Assembly (NCBI GenBank): GCA_964481475.1
Contig: CAYZTG010000014.1
Location: forward strand, 1 to 26,028
From: DUQU01 sp964481475
GTDB taxonomy: Bacteria > Bacillota_I > Bacilli_A > Acholeplasmatales > UBA5453
DNA: 26,028 nt
Direction: 5' to 3'
Positions 1-8,597 of the stretch are shown in pieces; position 1 is the stretch's first letter; every line of letters begins with the position of its first letter. The position numbers were made by a program, and so were the translations under genes. The notes under the pieces are model-generated. The model had not been told where the DNA came from. It worked only from the letters and a program-made list of their open reading frames with translations, and did no database searches.

Positions 1-11
1 ATGGTGTATAA

Positions 12-587
12 TTTTCAGTAAAAACTTCTTTAATTAAAGAGGTAGAAATCTTTTTTAAAAATAAAAATAAGAAAGTATTTGTAACAAGAGAACCAGGAGG
101 TTCTAATGTTTCTGAACAAATTAGAAGTATTATTTTAGATAATAAAAATGTGATGTCGCCAAAAACTGAGGCATTGCTTTTTGCTGCAAGTAGAGTTGAG
201 CATTTAGAGGAAATTATTTTAAAGAAACTTAAAGAAGGATATATTGTTTTGTGTGACCGTTATCTTGATTCATCACTAGCATACCAAGGATATGCTAGAG
301 GGATAGGATTTGAAGAGATTTTAAAAATTAATTATTTTGCGGCAGAATACATGCCAAATTATACTATTTACATTGATAGCGATCCTTATGAGGGTCTAAA
401 TAGAGCTTTAAGTAGAGGTAAGGCAAATAGGCTTGATCATGAATCCTTAGAGTTTCATCAAAGAGTTAAAAAAGGGTATCAAATAATCATTGAAAATGAT
501 CCTGATCGTTTTATTGTTGTTAACGGTCATGGTAATATGGATCTTTTAATTGAAGATACTTTGAAGAAGTTAGAGGAAATATTTTAA
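12..587 (+). CDS. tmk: thymidylate kinase, 5'-partial or damaged
   Basis: This gene phosphorylates dTMP to dTDP in the cytoplasm for DNA synthesis. In frame from base 12 the translation contains the TREPGG motif (84-101), the CDRYLDSSLAYQG motif (252-290), and a lid-like segment, SRGKANRLDHES, all typical of bacterial Tmk. Upstream, the frame reads G-V-stop-F-S-V-K-T-S where family members have a P-loop of the form GxDGSGKTS. An in-frame TAA at 9-11 thus falls inside the ATP-binding loop, and glycines are missing. This is either an error at a contig tip or a real lesion; contig-tip error is more likely because the rest is intact. The first internal starts (GTG 150, ATG 153) would give a protein without the P-loop and TREPGG, so they are not credible. 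The stop overlaps the holB start by one base. Confidence 0.85.
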   Translation, partial: FSVKTSLIKEVEIFFKNKNKKVFVTREPGGSNVSEQIRSIILDNKNVMSPKTEALLFAASRVEHLEEIILKKLKEGYIVLCDRYLDSSLAYQGYARGIGFEEILKINYFAAEYMPNYTIYIDSDPYEGLNRALSRGKANRLDHESLEFHQRVKKGYQIIIENDPDRFIVVNGHGNMDLLIEDTLKKLEEIF

Positions 588-1498
588 TGACAAAACATCC
601 CCAAGTAGTAAGTATGTTTGAAAATTCCATTAAAAATAATCGTTTAAGTCATTTGTATTTACTGAATGGGTTAAAAGGTTCAGGTAAAAAAAGAGTAGCT
701 AATTATGTGGCTAGTCGTCTTTTTGGAATGGAATATGCGGAACTTATCGAAAAGGGTCATATTAATTTGTTTTATATTGAACCTGATGGAGTTAGTATAA
801 AAACAAGTCAGATTGAACAACTCCAACAAGAGTTTTATAAAACATCTTTAGTAGATGGATATAGAATTTATATCATTGATAAAGTTGATAAGTTGACTTT
901 AAAAGCAGCTAACCAGTTGTTGAAGTTTTTAGAAGAGCCAGTTAGTAAAGTTTCTTTAGGGTTTTTACTAACTGATAATTTAGAAATGGTTATTGATACA
1001 ATTAAATCAAGAAGCCAGATTATTAATTTACCAGCACCATCTGAAATAAGCTTAACGGAAAAGCTTTTAAAAGAAGATTTTGATTTATTTATGGCAGAGT
1101 TAATTCCTTACTTAGATAAAAATATTGATAATTTAAGAGAGATGAGAAATAACGCTAATATTAAAGTACTTCTTGATAATTTTAAAAACTATCTTGAGGC
1201 ATTAACAAAAAAAGAAAACATGTGGCTATATGCTAATAGTCATTTACATGATATAAAGTATGACAAAGAACAACTAAATTATTTTTTACAATTATTATTA
1301 GTTTTCTATATTGATTTATATAATTATAAAGAGGATAACGAACTTAAAATAACTTCTTTAAAAGAAATATATTTAAAGTATGATATTTCCTTAAAGGAAC
1401 TAAAAGTTCAATTAACAAACATTCAAGAAATAATTAAAATGTTAAATTATAATGTTAATGTAGATTTAGCGTTTAATAATTATTTATTAAAGGTATAG
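587..1498 (+). CDS. holB: DNA polymerase III delta' subunit
   Basis: Clamp-loader subunit that helps load the beta clamp at replication forks. The 303-residue product has a P-loop-like GLKGSGKK (28-35), a Walker-B-like IIDKVD (96-101, weaker than the usual DEAD form), the LLKFLEEP motif (111-118) and the TIKSRSQ sensor/SRC-like motif (138-144). The four zinc-binding cysteines found in many delta' and DnaX proteins are absent, and the Cys of the SRC motif is Gln. The order tmk-holB-ricT is standard in Bacillota, which separates it from DnaX. The ATG overlaps the last base of tmk (TAATG), suggesting translational coupling. The C-terminal third is divergent and AT-rich. Confidence 0.88.
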   Translation: MTKHPQVVSMFENSIKNNRLSHLYLLNGLKGSGKKRVANYVASRLFGMEYAELIEKGHINLFYIEPDGVSIKTSQIEQLQQEFYKTSLVDGYRIYIIDKVDKLTLKAANQLLKFLEEPVSKVSLGFLLTDNLEMVIDTIKSRSQIINLPAPSEISLTEKLLKEDFDLFMAELIPYLDKNIDNLREMRNNANIKVLLDNFKNYLEALTKKENMWLYANSHLHDIKYDKEQLNYFLQLLLVFYIDLYNYKEDNELKITSLKEIYLKYDISLKELKVQLTNIQEIIKMLNYNVNVDLAFNNYLLKV

Positions 1499-1506
1499 GT
1501 GATTAA

Positions 1507-2307
1507 ATGTTAGTGTGTGAAGTTAAATTTAGAGAAGCAGGCAAAAGATATTATTTTAATCCTTTAGATTTTGCTGTTAAACATAACGATTTTGTTGTTG
1601 TTGAGACAGTTAGAGGAGTTGAGATTGGACAAATTGTCGGCGAAGTTAAAGATGCTGATACAACAAATATGGAAGAAATAAAACCAATTATTAGAATGGC
1701 AACTGATGTTGATATTTTATTAGCTGAAGAAAATAAACTTCTTGAAGAGGGAGTTATTTATAAAACAAAAGAGTTTGTAAAGACGCTTGATTTAAACATG
1801 AAAGTGCTAGGCTCGGATTATACTTTAAATAAAGATAAATTAATTATTTATTTTGAGTCAGAACAACGTGTTGATTTTAGAGATTTAGTAAGACTTTTAA
1901 GTGAAGAATATAGGACAAGAATCGAGTTAAGACAAATTGGTTCGAGAGATGGAGCGAAACTAATTGGAAGTATTGGCCCGTGCGGCTTAGTGACTTGCTG
2001 TGAAACATTTTTAGGTACTTTTGATAATGTCACCATAAAAATGGCTAAAAATCAAAACTTAAGTCTAAACCCACAAAAGATTAGTGGCAATTGCGGGAAG
2101 CTGCTTTGTTGTATTAAGTATGAAGATGAAACATATGAGGAGTTAAGAAAAACACTCCCAGATGTTAATGATTTTGTGATGACTAAAGAAGGGAAAGGGA
2201 AGGTTATCTCTATCCAAATTATAAAGCAAAGAGTAAGAGTCTTATTTCCTGAAGGCAACATTATTTCATTTGCAGCAAGTGAGGTAAAACGTGTGGCTCA
2301 AAAATGA
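1507..2307 (+). CDS. ricT: RicT/YaaT, PSP1-domain RNase Y regulator
   Basis: Homologue of Bacillus YaaT, a PSP1-domain protein that, with RicA and RicF, forms an Fe-S complex modulating RNase Y mRNA processing. The 266 residues match the usual length (about 275). The hallmark cysteines are all present: C159, C164 and C165 in GPCGLVTCC, then C196, C201 and C202 in NCGKLLCC. An AGGTG ribosome binding site lies just before ATG 1507. The stop is TGA, evidence for the standard code. No ricA or ricF genes lie in this window. The 3' end overlaps the next gene by 17 bases. Confidence 0.93.
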   Translation: MLVCEVKFREAGKRYYFNPLDFAVKHNDFVVVETVRGVEIGQIVGEVKDADTTNMEEIKPIIRMATDVDILLAEENKLLEEGVIYKTKEFVKTLDLNMKVLGSDYTLNKDKLIIYFESEQRVDFRDLVRLLSEEYRTRIELRQIGSRDGAKLIGSIGPCGLVTCCETFLGTFDNVTIKMAKNQNLSLNPQKISGNCGKLLCCIKYEDETYEELRKTLPDVNDFVMTKEGKGKVISIQIIKQRVRVLFPEGNIISFAASEVKRVAQK

Positions 2308-3019
2308 GTTACTTGGTTATCCGAAGTACGTAATTTATCAAAAACCAGAAATGTTTTCTTTTACCTTAGATTCACTATTAATTGCTCACTATATTAAAGT
2401 TAGAAAAGATGTTAAAAACATTTTAGATTTAGGGACAGGTAATGGAGTTATCCCTCTTTATTTAACTTTAAAGACTAAAGCACATATTACCGGTATTGAA
2501 ATTCAAAAAGAGGTAATTAATCTTGCTTTTAAAAGTATAATTCAAAATAATCTAACTGAACAAATAACACTTATAAATGGGGATTTGTTAGATAAAAGTA
2601 TTTATCCTTTAAAAGAATATGATTTAATATGTGCGAATCCTCCTTATTTTAAAGTCAATGAAAAGAGTAATTTAAATGAATCAATATATAAAACTATTGC
2701 TAGACACGAAATAGAAGTTACCTTAGAAGGGTTACTTAAGACTGTTAGTGAAAAATTAAAAAATGGGGGATATTTTTATTTTATTCATCTTCCAAAAAGG
2801 TTAAAAGAATGCTTTTTATTATTAGAAAAGTATCAACTTGAACCAAAGAGAATGAGATTTGTTTATCCAAGTAAAAATAAAGAAGCAAATCATATTTTAT
2901 TAGAAGTGAAAAAATCTCCTAATAAAGGAAATTTAATAATTGAACCACCTTTATATATTTATGAAAATGGAGAGTGGACAAAAGAAGTATTAGAAATTTA
3001 TAATTACGGGAGGACCTAA
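2291..3019 (+). CDS. yabB: tRNA1(Val) (adenine37-N6)-methyltransferase family, YabB
   Basis: Rossmann-fold SAM-dependent methyltransferase of the TrmN6/YabB family, expected to methylate N6 of an adenine in tRNA. SAM-binding motif I is LDLGTGNG (45-52) and the N6-adenine catalytic motif is NPPY (116-119). The GTG start at 2291 is inside the ricT 3' end and is supported by GAGG at 2281-2284 with a 6-base spacer; the 17-base overlap suggests coupling. In Bacillus, yabA lies between yaaT and yabB; here there is no room for it. Family membership is firm, but the exact RNA target is inferred. Confidence 0.87.
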   Translation: MWLKNELLGYPKYVIYQKPEMFSFTLDSLLIAHYIKVRKDVKNILDLGTGNGVIPLYLTLKTKAHITGIEIQKEVINLAFKSIIQNNLTEQITLINGDLLDKSIYPLKEYDLICANPPYFKVNEKSNLNESIYKTIARHEIEVTLEGLLKTVSEKLKNGGYFYFIHLPKRLKECFLLLEKYQLEPKRMRFVYPSKNKEANHILLEVKKSPNKGNLIIEPPLYIYENGEWTKEVLEIYNYGRT

Positions 3020-3020
3020 A

Positions 3021-3431
3021 ATGCTACTTAGTAATTTAAATAAAAAAGAAAAATTAAAGTTTTTAGATTTAGCAATTCATATGGTTTCAGTTGACGGAGA
3101 GGCAAATGCTAATGAAGAGAGAATCTTAAACATTATGCTTGCAGAAGTAGGGGATAACATTATTGATGAGTATACATTTACTTTATCTTCTAATGTAAAT
3201 GAAACTATTGATTTTTTCGTCAAACAAGCCAAACCCGTGAGAAATATTGTCTTTCTAAATTTATTAAGTATTACAATGAGAGCTAATATTTATAATACGA
3301 GTGAACATTTCTTTTTGGATAATATTAGAAGACAATTTAAAATTAGTCTTACAAAGAAAAAAGAATTAATGGCACTTTTATATGATGAGAGAGATTTAAA
3401 AGAAAAAGCAAAAAGGGCTTGTTTAGAATAA
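3021..3431 (+). CDS. small TerB-like protein
   Basis: A 136-residue, probably cytoplasmic and largely helical protein. The segment VDGEANANEE (24-33) followed by hydrophobic helices resembles the acidic-loop signature of TerB-like (tellurite resistance B/DUF533-type) domains, which are alpha-helical and may bind metal. No signal peptide or membrane helix is visible. It has a strong GGGAGG site (3008-3013), starts one base after the yabB stop, and its stop overlaps the rsmI ATG. It sits where yazA is found in Bacillus but does not look like a GIY-YIG endonuclease. TerB-like is a fold-level guess, and the function is unknown. Confidence 0.65.
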   Translation: MLLSNLNKKEKLKFLDLAIHMVSVDGEANANEERILNIMLAEVGDNIIDEYTFTLSSNVNETIDFFVKQAKPVRNIVFLNLLSITMRANIYNTSEHFFLDNIRRQFKISLTKKKELMALLYDERDLKEKAKRACLE

Positions 3432-4240
3432 TGTTAGCAACAGGATTTTATTTAATTTCAACACCCATTGGCAACTTATCTGATATTACTTTAAGAGCTT
3501 TAGATGTCTTAGAGAATGTTGATATTTTGTATGCTGAAGATACGAGAGTCACCTTAAAATTGCTTAATCATTATCAAATTAAGAGAAAATTATTTTCTTA
3601 CTTTGAGTATAATGAAGAAGAGGTTTTAAAAGAGATAAAGATCCATTTGTCAAATGGTTTAAGTGTCGGTTATGTAAGTGACGCAGGGACACCTGGTATT
3701 AATGATCCTGGGTATGGGATTGTTAAAAATATTAAAGATGATTTTAAGATCTTTAGTATTCCCGGTCCTAGTGCTTTTCTAACTGCACTAACTTCTTCAG
3801 GTTTACCGGTCCAGCCTTTTATCTTTATTGGCTTTTTGGATCGAAAAAAAGAAGCGAGAGAAAAGACCCTACTGATCTATAAAGATCTTCCGGCAACTTT
3901 AATTTTCTATGAAAGAAAAGACCGAATAATCCCTTTGATAAAGGATTTATATGATTTATATGGGAATAGGAAAGCGGTTATTGCAAGAGAATTAACGAAA
4001 AAATTTGAATCAATTTATGCTTTTAATTTAGCTGATGAAATTGAGATTGAGTTAAAGGGAGAATTTGTTTTATTAATAGAAGGTAGTAAAAAGGAATTAA
4101 TTAATGACGAAAAAATACGCAATGCTTTAAATAGTTTTATCGAAGAAGGCTATTCTCGAAAAGAAGCTGTTTTAAAGGTTAGTGAATTGTTTGAAGTTGC
4201 AAAAAATAAAATATATCAATTATCGTTAAAGGAAGAATAA
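3431..4240 (+). CDS. rsmI: 16S rRNA (cytidine1402-2'-O)-methyltransferase
   Basis: RsmI methylates the 2'-O of C1402 in 16S rRNA at the ribosomal decoding centre. Tetrapyrrole-methylase-fold motifs are present: STPIGN (10-15), the AEDTR segment (35-39), SDAGTPGINDPG (83-94) and PGPSA (111-115). The 269-residue length is normal. I place the start at ATG 3431, which overlaps the previous stop (TAATG) and puts the conserved FYLISTPIGN at the N-terminus. An in-frame TTG at 3419 would add four residues, has no well-placed ribosome binding site, and is rejected. Confidence 0.93.
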   Translation: MLATGFYLISTPIGNLSDITLRALDVLENVDILYAEDTRVTLKLLNHYQIKRKLFSYFEYNEEEVLKEIKIHLSNGLSVGYVSDAGTPGINDPGYGIVKNIKDDFKIFSIPGPSAFLTALTSSGLPVQPFIFIGFLDRKKEAREKTLLIYKDLPATLIFYERKDRIIPLIKDLYDLYGNRKAVIARELTKKFESIYAFNLADEIEIELKGEFVLLIEGSKKELINDEKIRNALNSFIEEGYSRKEAVLKVSELFEVAKNKIYQLSLKEE

Positions 4241-4242
4241 AA

Positions 4243-5796
4243 ATGAAAGAAAAATTTTACATAACTACTGCCATTGCTTATGCCACAAATATTCCACATA
4301 TAGGTAATGTATATGAAGCAGTATTGACAGATGCTATTGCAAGATTCAAAAGGTTAGAGGGCTATGATGTTCTCTTTCAAACAGGAACAGATGAGCATGG
4401 TCAAAAAATTGCCGATTTAGCAAATACCCTAGGTATTACACCGCAAAAACATGTTGATAATATTTCCAATGAAATCAAAAGAATATACCAACTGTTAGAT
4501 GTTTCTTATGATAGATTTATTAGAACTACCGATAAAAAGCATCAGGATATGGTAGGGAAAATATTTAAAAGACTATATGATCAAGGAGACATTTTTTTAG
4601 GAAAGTATAGTGGTTGGTATAGTGTAAGTGAAGAGGCATTTATTTTTGATAAAGAGTTAATTGAAAAAGGTATTGGCGAAGCAGGTGATAAGCTTGTTTG
4701 GATGGAAGAAGAAACTTATTTTTTCAATTTAGGTAAATACCAAGAGCGCCTTTTAGATCACATTAAAAATAATGAAAATTTTATTATTCCTGAATCGCGT
4801 AAAAACGAGATGGTTAATAATTTTTTAAGTGCGCCACTCCATGACTTATCTGTAACTAGAACGTCTTTAAAATGGGGTATTCCCACATTTAATCCTCAAC
4901 ATGTTATTTATGTTTGGATTGATGCGTTAGCTAATTATATTACCACATTTGATCTGGATGAAAATTTTACGAGTCAAGAGTTTGCAAAATATTGGCCAGC
5001 TGATCTACATGTTATCGGCAAAGATATTTTACGTTTCCATACAATTTATTGGCCAATTTTATTAATGGCTTTAGAGATGCCTCTACCAAAAACTATTTTT
5101 GGTCATCCTTGGATTTTAATTGATAAGATGAAGATGAGTAAATCAATTGGTAATACTATGTATGTAGATGATTTATTAAAGCACTTTAGTAAAGATACAA
5201 TTAGATATTATGTTTTGCATGAAATTCCTTATGCTCAAGATGGTAATATGACTTATGAATTGATTATCGAGAGAAATAATGGTGATTTAGCTAATACTCT
5301 TGGAAACTTAGTGAATAGAACTTTAGGAATGATTAATAAATACAATAAGGGAATTATTTATCAAGCTACTACTAAAAAAGAATATGATATTAACTTAAGA
5401 GAAGAAGCTATCAACGTTCTTCCTAAGATGAGATTGAAAATGGCTGACTATAAAGTTGGTGATGCTTTAGAGGAAATCATGAAACTTTTGAGATTAGCAA
5501 ATAAGTTTATTGATTTGGCAGAACCGTGGAACTTAAATAAAAATCAAGAAACTACGGAGTTAAATGGTGTTTTGTATGAATTAATTGAAACGATTAGAAT
5601 AGCGGCAACATTACTAAGACCATTTTTACCTGATACAGCGGAGAAAATCTTTAAACAACTAAATATTGATGTGAGTGATTTTGGTTCAACTAAAGAGTTT
5701 GGGCACTATCCAAATAACCATAAACCAAATGAAGCTTTTGTTTTATTTGAAAGGTATGATTTAGTTAAAAAGATGGAAGAAATTTTAAAAAGATAA
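4243..5796 (+). CDS. metG: methionyl-tRNA synthetase, short form
   Basis: Class I synthetase that charges tRNA-Met. The signature HIGN is at 19-22 and KMSKS at 297-301. At 517 residues it lacks the C-terminal EMAP/Trbp111-like tRNA-binding domain of Bacillus MetS (about 660 residues) and ends soon after the anticodon-binding helical domain. The knuckle region (YSGWYSVSEEAF) has no CxxC zinc pair where other forms have cysteines. It starts two bases after rsmI with an AAGGAAG site, so it belongs to the tmk-to-metG run. No T-box leader can fit. No good terminator follows. Confidence 0.95.
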   Translation: MKEKFYITTAIAYATNIPHIGNVYEAVLTDAIARFKRLEGYDVLFQTGTDEHGQKIADLANTLGITPQKHVDNISNEIKRIYQLLDVSYDRFIRTTDKKHQDMVGKIFKRLYDQGDIFLGKYSGWYSVSEEAFIFDKELIEKGIGEAGDKLVWMEEETYFFNLGKYQERLLDHIKNNENFIIPESRKNEMVNNFLSAPLHDLSVTRTSLKWGIPTFNPQHVIYVWIDALANYITTFDLDENFTSQEFAKYWPADLHVIGKDILRFHTIYWPILLMALEMPLPKTIFGHPWILIDKMKMSKSIGNTMYVDDLLKHFSKDTIRYYVLHEIPYAQDGNMTYELIIERNNGDLANTLGNLVNRTLGMINKYNKGIIYQATTKKEYDINLREEAINVLPKMRLKMADYKVGDALEEIMKLLRLANKFIDLAEPWNLNKNQETTELNGVLYELIETIRIAATLLRPFLPDTAEKIFKQLNIDVSDFGSTKEFGHYPNNHKPNEAFVLFERYDLVKKMEEILKR

Positions 5797-5835
5797 TTAT
5801 TTTTAAATATTAATTAGGATAAATTTAGATATTTC

Positions 5836-5865
5836 TTGCATTAAACAATGAAATTATAGTATACT
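5836..5865 (+). promoter_or_regulatory. sigma-A-type promoter for the BMP lipoprotein gene
   Basis: The -35 element is TTGCAT (5836-5841) and the -10 element TATACT (5860-5865), with an 18-base spacer. A GGGAGG ribosome binding site follows, ten bases before ATG 5895. It lies in the 98-base gap after metG and would make the transporter an independent transcription unit. Confidence 0.7.
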
Positions 5866-5894
5866 ATATATAGAAATAAGATAGGGAGGAAACT

Positions 5895-6992
5895 ATGAAA
5901 AAAGTTTTAGGATTTTTAGTTGCAATTATTGCAATATTTGCACTCGCATCATGTGAATCAGGTAGTTTTGAAATAGCTATGATTACAGATACGGGTGATA
6001 TCGATGATGGTTCATTCAACCAAGGAACTTGGGAAGGAATCAAAGAGTATGCAAAAGCTAATAAGAAGAGTCATAAGTATTATAAGCCAGGCGGAGAAAC
6101 AACAGGTGATTATGAAGCAGCAATTGACTTAGCAGTTTCAAAAGGTGCTAAAATCATTATTACACCAGGATTCTATTTTGAAGTACCTATTTTTAATGTT
6201 CAAGATAAATATCCAGAAGTTAAGTTTGTTTTACTTGACGGATCTCCAAACAATGGTGATTTCGAAGGTGATTTCCAAGCTAAAGTTGGCGACAATACAT
6301 TAGCAATTTTCTTTAAAGAAGAGCAAGCAGGCTTTTTAGCAGGCTATGCAGCAATTAAAGAAGGATTTACTAAATTAGGATATATGGGCGGTATCGCAGT
6401 TCCAGCAGTTCAAAGATTTGGAATTGGTTGGGTTGCAGGTGCTTATCAAGCAGCAAGCGAACTTGAAATTACATCTTTTGAATTTAAAGCAGAACATTAT
6501 ACATATTTAGGTTCATTTGGTCCAAACGATGAATTTAAAACGATGGCTGCAAGCTGGTTTTCAAGCGGTGTTGAAGTAATTCACGCAGCTGCAGGTGGAG
6601 CTGGTTCGTCAGTTATGGCAGCAGCAGAAGATACAACAGGTAAATGGGTTGTTGGTGTTGATAGTGACCAAGCAAAAGCCTCTGACACAGTTCTTTCTTC
6701 AGCAACTAAAGGTGTTGGTGAAGCAGCTTACAAAGCGTTAGAAGCATTTTATAAAGATGAATTCCCAGGTGGAGAAACTTGGAATTTAGGAGTAGATGAT
6801 GACTCAGTGAGCTTACCAATGACAACAAGTAGATTTGAAACATTTACTAATGATGATTACACAGCTTTATTTAACAAACTTGTTAACAAAACTTATGTTG
6901 CTCCAACAACAGCAGACGAGTTAGAAACTTTTATTAAAGCTTTACCAGGATTCACAAATGTTAATCTTGATGCTTTAAAAGGAAAAATCTAA
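5895..6992 (+). CDS. nupN: BMP-family nucleoside-binding lipoprotein
   Basis: Substrate-binding lipoprotein of a BmpA/PnrA/NupN-type nucleoside ABC importer. A signal peptide (1-19) ends in the lipobox ALASC with the lipidated Cys20, so it is anchored on the outer face of the membrane. Family motifs are TDTGDIDDGSFNQ (31-43), the HAAAGGAGSSV segment, and VVGVDSDQ near the second lobe. Length 365 is usual for the family. It is followed by an intrinsic terminator and then the ATPase and two permeases, confirming its role. The composition is richer in small residues than its neighbours, as expected for a highly expressed surface protein. The ligand (purine or other nucleosides) is inferred from the family. 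Confidence 0.92.
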   Translation: MKKVLGFLVAIIAIFALASCESGSFEIAMITDTGDIDDGSFNQGTWEGIKEYAKANKKSHKYYKPGGETTGDYEAAIDLAVSKGAKIIITPGFYFEVPIFNVQDKYPEVKFVLLDGSPNNGDFEGDFQAKVGDNTLAIFFKEEQAGFLAGYAAIKEGFTKLGYMGGIAVPAVQRFGIGWVAGAYQAASELEITSFEFKAEHYTYLGSFGPNDEFKTMAASWFSSGVEVIHAAAGGAGSSVMAAAEDTTGKWVVGVDSDQAKASDTVLSSATKGVGEAAYKALEAFYKDEFPGGETWNLGVDDDSVSLPMTTSRFETFTNDDYTALFNKLVNKTYVAPTTADELETFIKALPGFTNVNLDALKGKI

Positions 6993-7030
6993 AAATTATT
7001 TTTAATTATCAAAAAAAGATGTTAGAGATG

Positions 7031-7058
7031 AGGGAACAATATTTTTTGTTCCCTTTTT
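7031..7058 (+). terminator. intrinsic terminator between binding protein and ATPase
   Basis: The stem GGGAACAA (7032-7039) pairs with TTGTTCCC (7046-7053) around a 6-base loop, with an extra A-T pair outside, followed by TTTTT. Only 25 bases separate it from the ATPase start, and no promoter is visible there. It probably attenuates rather than fully stops, keeping the binding protein in excess of the membrane parts. Confidence 0.85.
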
Positions 7059-7082
7059 CTAAAAAAGAAAGAGCAAGATATT

Positions 7083-8597
7083 ATGATTAGAATGGAAAAT
7101 ATCACTAAAACATTTGGAACACTTGTTGCGAATGATAATATTACTTTTGATGTGAAAAGAGGAGAGGTTCATGCCCTGCTTGGTGAAAACGGAGCAGGTA
7201 AATCAACTTTGATGTCAATCCTTTTTGGTTTGTACCAGCAAGATTCAGGAACAATTTATGTAAATAATGAAGAGGCAATTATTACTAACCCAAACGATGC
7301 AACTAAATATAATATTGGGATGGTTCATCAACATTTTAAATTAGTTGAAGTTTTTACTGTTTTAGAAAATATTGTTTTAGGTGTTGAAGAAACAAAAAAT
7401 GGTTTATTAAGTTTAGATAATGCCAGAAGCAAGGTTAGTCAATTAATTGAAAGATATAATTTAAAAGTTGATCTAAATGCTAAAGTTAGTGATTTAACTG
7501 TTGGACAACAACAAAAAGTTGAGATTTTAAAAATGCTATACCGAGATAGCGATATATTAATATTTGACGAACCGACTGCTGTTTTGACACCACAAGAAAT
7601 AATAGAATTAATTGAAATTATTAAATTATTTGCCAATGAAGGTAAAGCAATTATCTTAATTACTCACAAGTTAAATGAAATAAAACTATCAAGTGATAGA
7701 TGTACTGTTTTAAGAAGAGGGAAGTTAATTGGAACTAAAGATGTGGCTGACTTATCGACAAAGCAAATGGCAGAGATGATGGTAGGAAGACCATTAGTAT
7801 ATGAGTATGAAAAAGCTAGTTATGAGCCAGGCAAGAAAATTTTAGATGTTTCTGGTCTTACTGTTAACGGTCGCCATAAGGAAATTCTTTCAAACATTAC
7901 TTTTAATGTTAATGAAGGTGAGATTGTTGGGATTGCTGGAATTGATGGAAATGGTCAAAGTGAGTTAGTTTATGCCCTAGCAGGATTACAACCAATTCAT
8001 AGTGGAGAAATATATTTAAATGATTTAAAAATTAGTAACGATAAAATTAAGGCAAGATATAAAAAAGGACTATCATATATTCCAGAAGATAGGCAACAAG
8101 ATGGGTTAGTTTTAGATTTTGATATGGCTAATAATTTTATTTTACAATCATATAAGAATAAAAGATTTCAAAAGATGGGGTTTTTAAATTATTCAGAGAT
8201 TTATAAAAATGCAGATAACTTGATTGATAATTTTGATATTAGAAGTGAGCAAGGAGCTACAACCTTAGTTAAGAGTATGAGTGGCGGTAATCAACAAAAA
8301 GTTATTATTGCTAGAGAGCTTGAACGTGAACATAATTTATTAATTGCGTTTCAGCCTACTAGAGGGCTTGATGTAGGAGCAATTGAAAATATTCATAAAC
8401 AAATAATAAAAGAGCGAGATGAAAATAAAGGAGTATTATTGATTTCATATGAGTTAGATGAAATATTTAGTCTTGCTGATAGGATTTTAGTAATGTATGA
8501 AGGTAAAATAGTTGGCCAATTTATGACCAATGATGTAACTGCTGAAGATATAGGTCTCTATATGTCAGGTTCAAAAGGAGATCATCATGAAAAGTAA
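7083..8597 (+). CDS. nupO: nucleoside ABC importer ATPase (two ABC domains)
   Basis: Cytoplasmic ATPase powering the nucleoside importer; 504 residues with two tandem ABC domains, as in YufO/RbsA-type proteins. Domain 1 has Walker A GENGAGKS (34-41), a signature-like LTVGQQQK (138-145), and Walker B ending DEPT (162-165). Domain 2 has a degenerate Walker A, GIDGNGQSE (from 286), a proper signature MSGGNQQK (399-406), and AFQPTRG where DEPT would be; this asymmetry is normal for the family. The start could be ATG 7083 or ATG 7092; the ribosome binding site (GAAAGAG) is weak. It overlaps the next permease by 11 bases. Confidence 0.93.
   Translation: MIRMENITKTFGTLVANDNITFDVKRGEVHALLGENGAGKSTLMSILFGLYQQDSGTIYVNNEEAIITNPNDATKYNIGMVHQHFKLVEVFTVLENIVLGVEETKNGLLSLDNARSKVSQLIERYNLKVDLNAKVSDLTVGQQQKVEILKMLYRDSDILIFDEPTAVLTPQEIIELIEIIKLFANEGKAIILITHKLNEIKLSSDRCTVLRRGKLIGTKDVADLSTKQMAEMMVGRPLVYEYEKASYEPGKKILDVSGLTVNGRHKEILSNITFNVNEGEIVGIAGIDGNGQSELVYALAGLQPIHSGEIYLNDLKISNDKIKARYKKGLSYIPEDRQQDGLVLDFDMANNFILQSYKNKRFQKMGFLNYSEIYKNADNLIDNFDIRSEQGATTLVKSMSGGNQQKVIIARELEREHNLLIAFQPTRGLDVGAIENIHKQIIKERDENKGVLLISYELDEIFSLADRILVMYEGKIVGQFMTNDVTAEDIGLYMSGSKGDHHEK

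Noticed and set aside
3419..3430. TTG start extending rsmI upstream
   Set aside because: No well-spaced ribosome binding site; ATG 3431 with TAATG overlap gives the family-typical N-terminus.
5792..5815. TAATTA inverted repeat after metG as a terminator
   Set aside because: A-T pairs only, no T-run; not supported.
5797..5894. Purine riboswitch before the nucleoside-binding lipoprotein
   Set aside because: The distance from the promoter to the start codon is about 30 bases, too short, and no aptamer core is visible.
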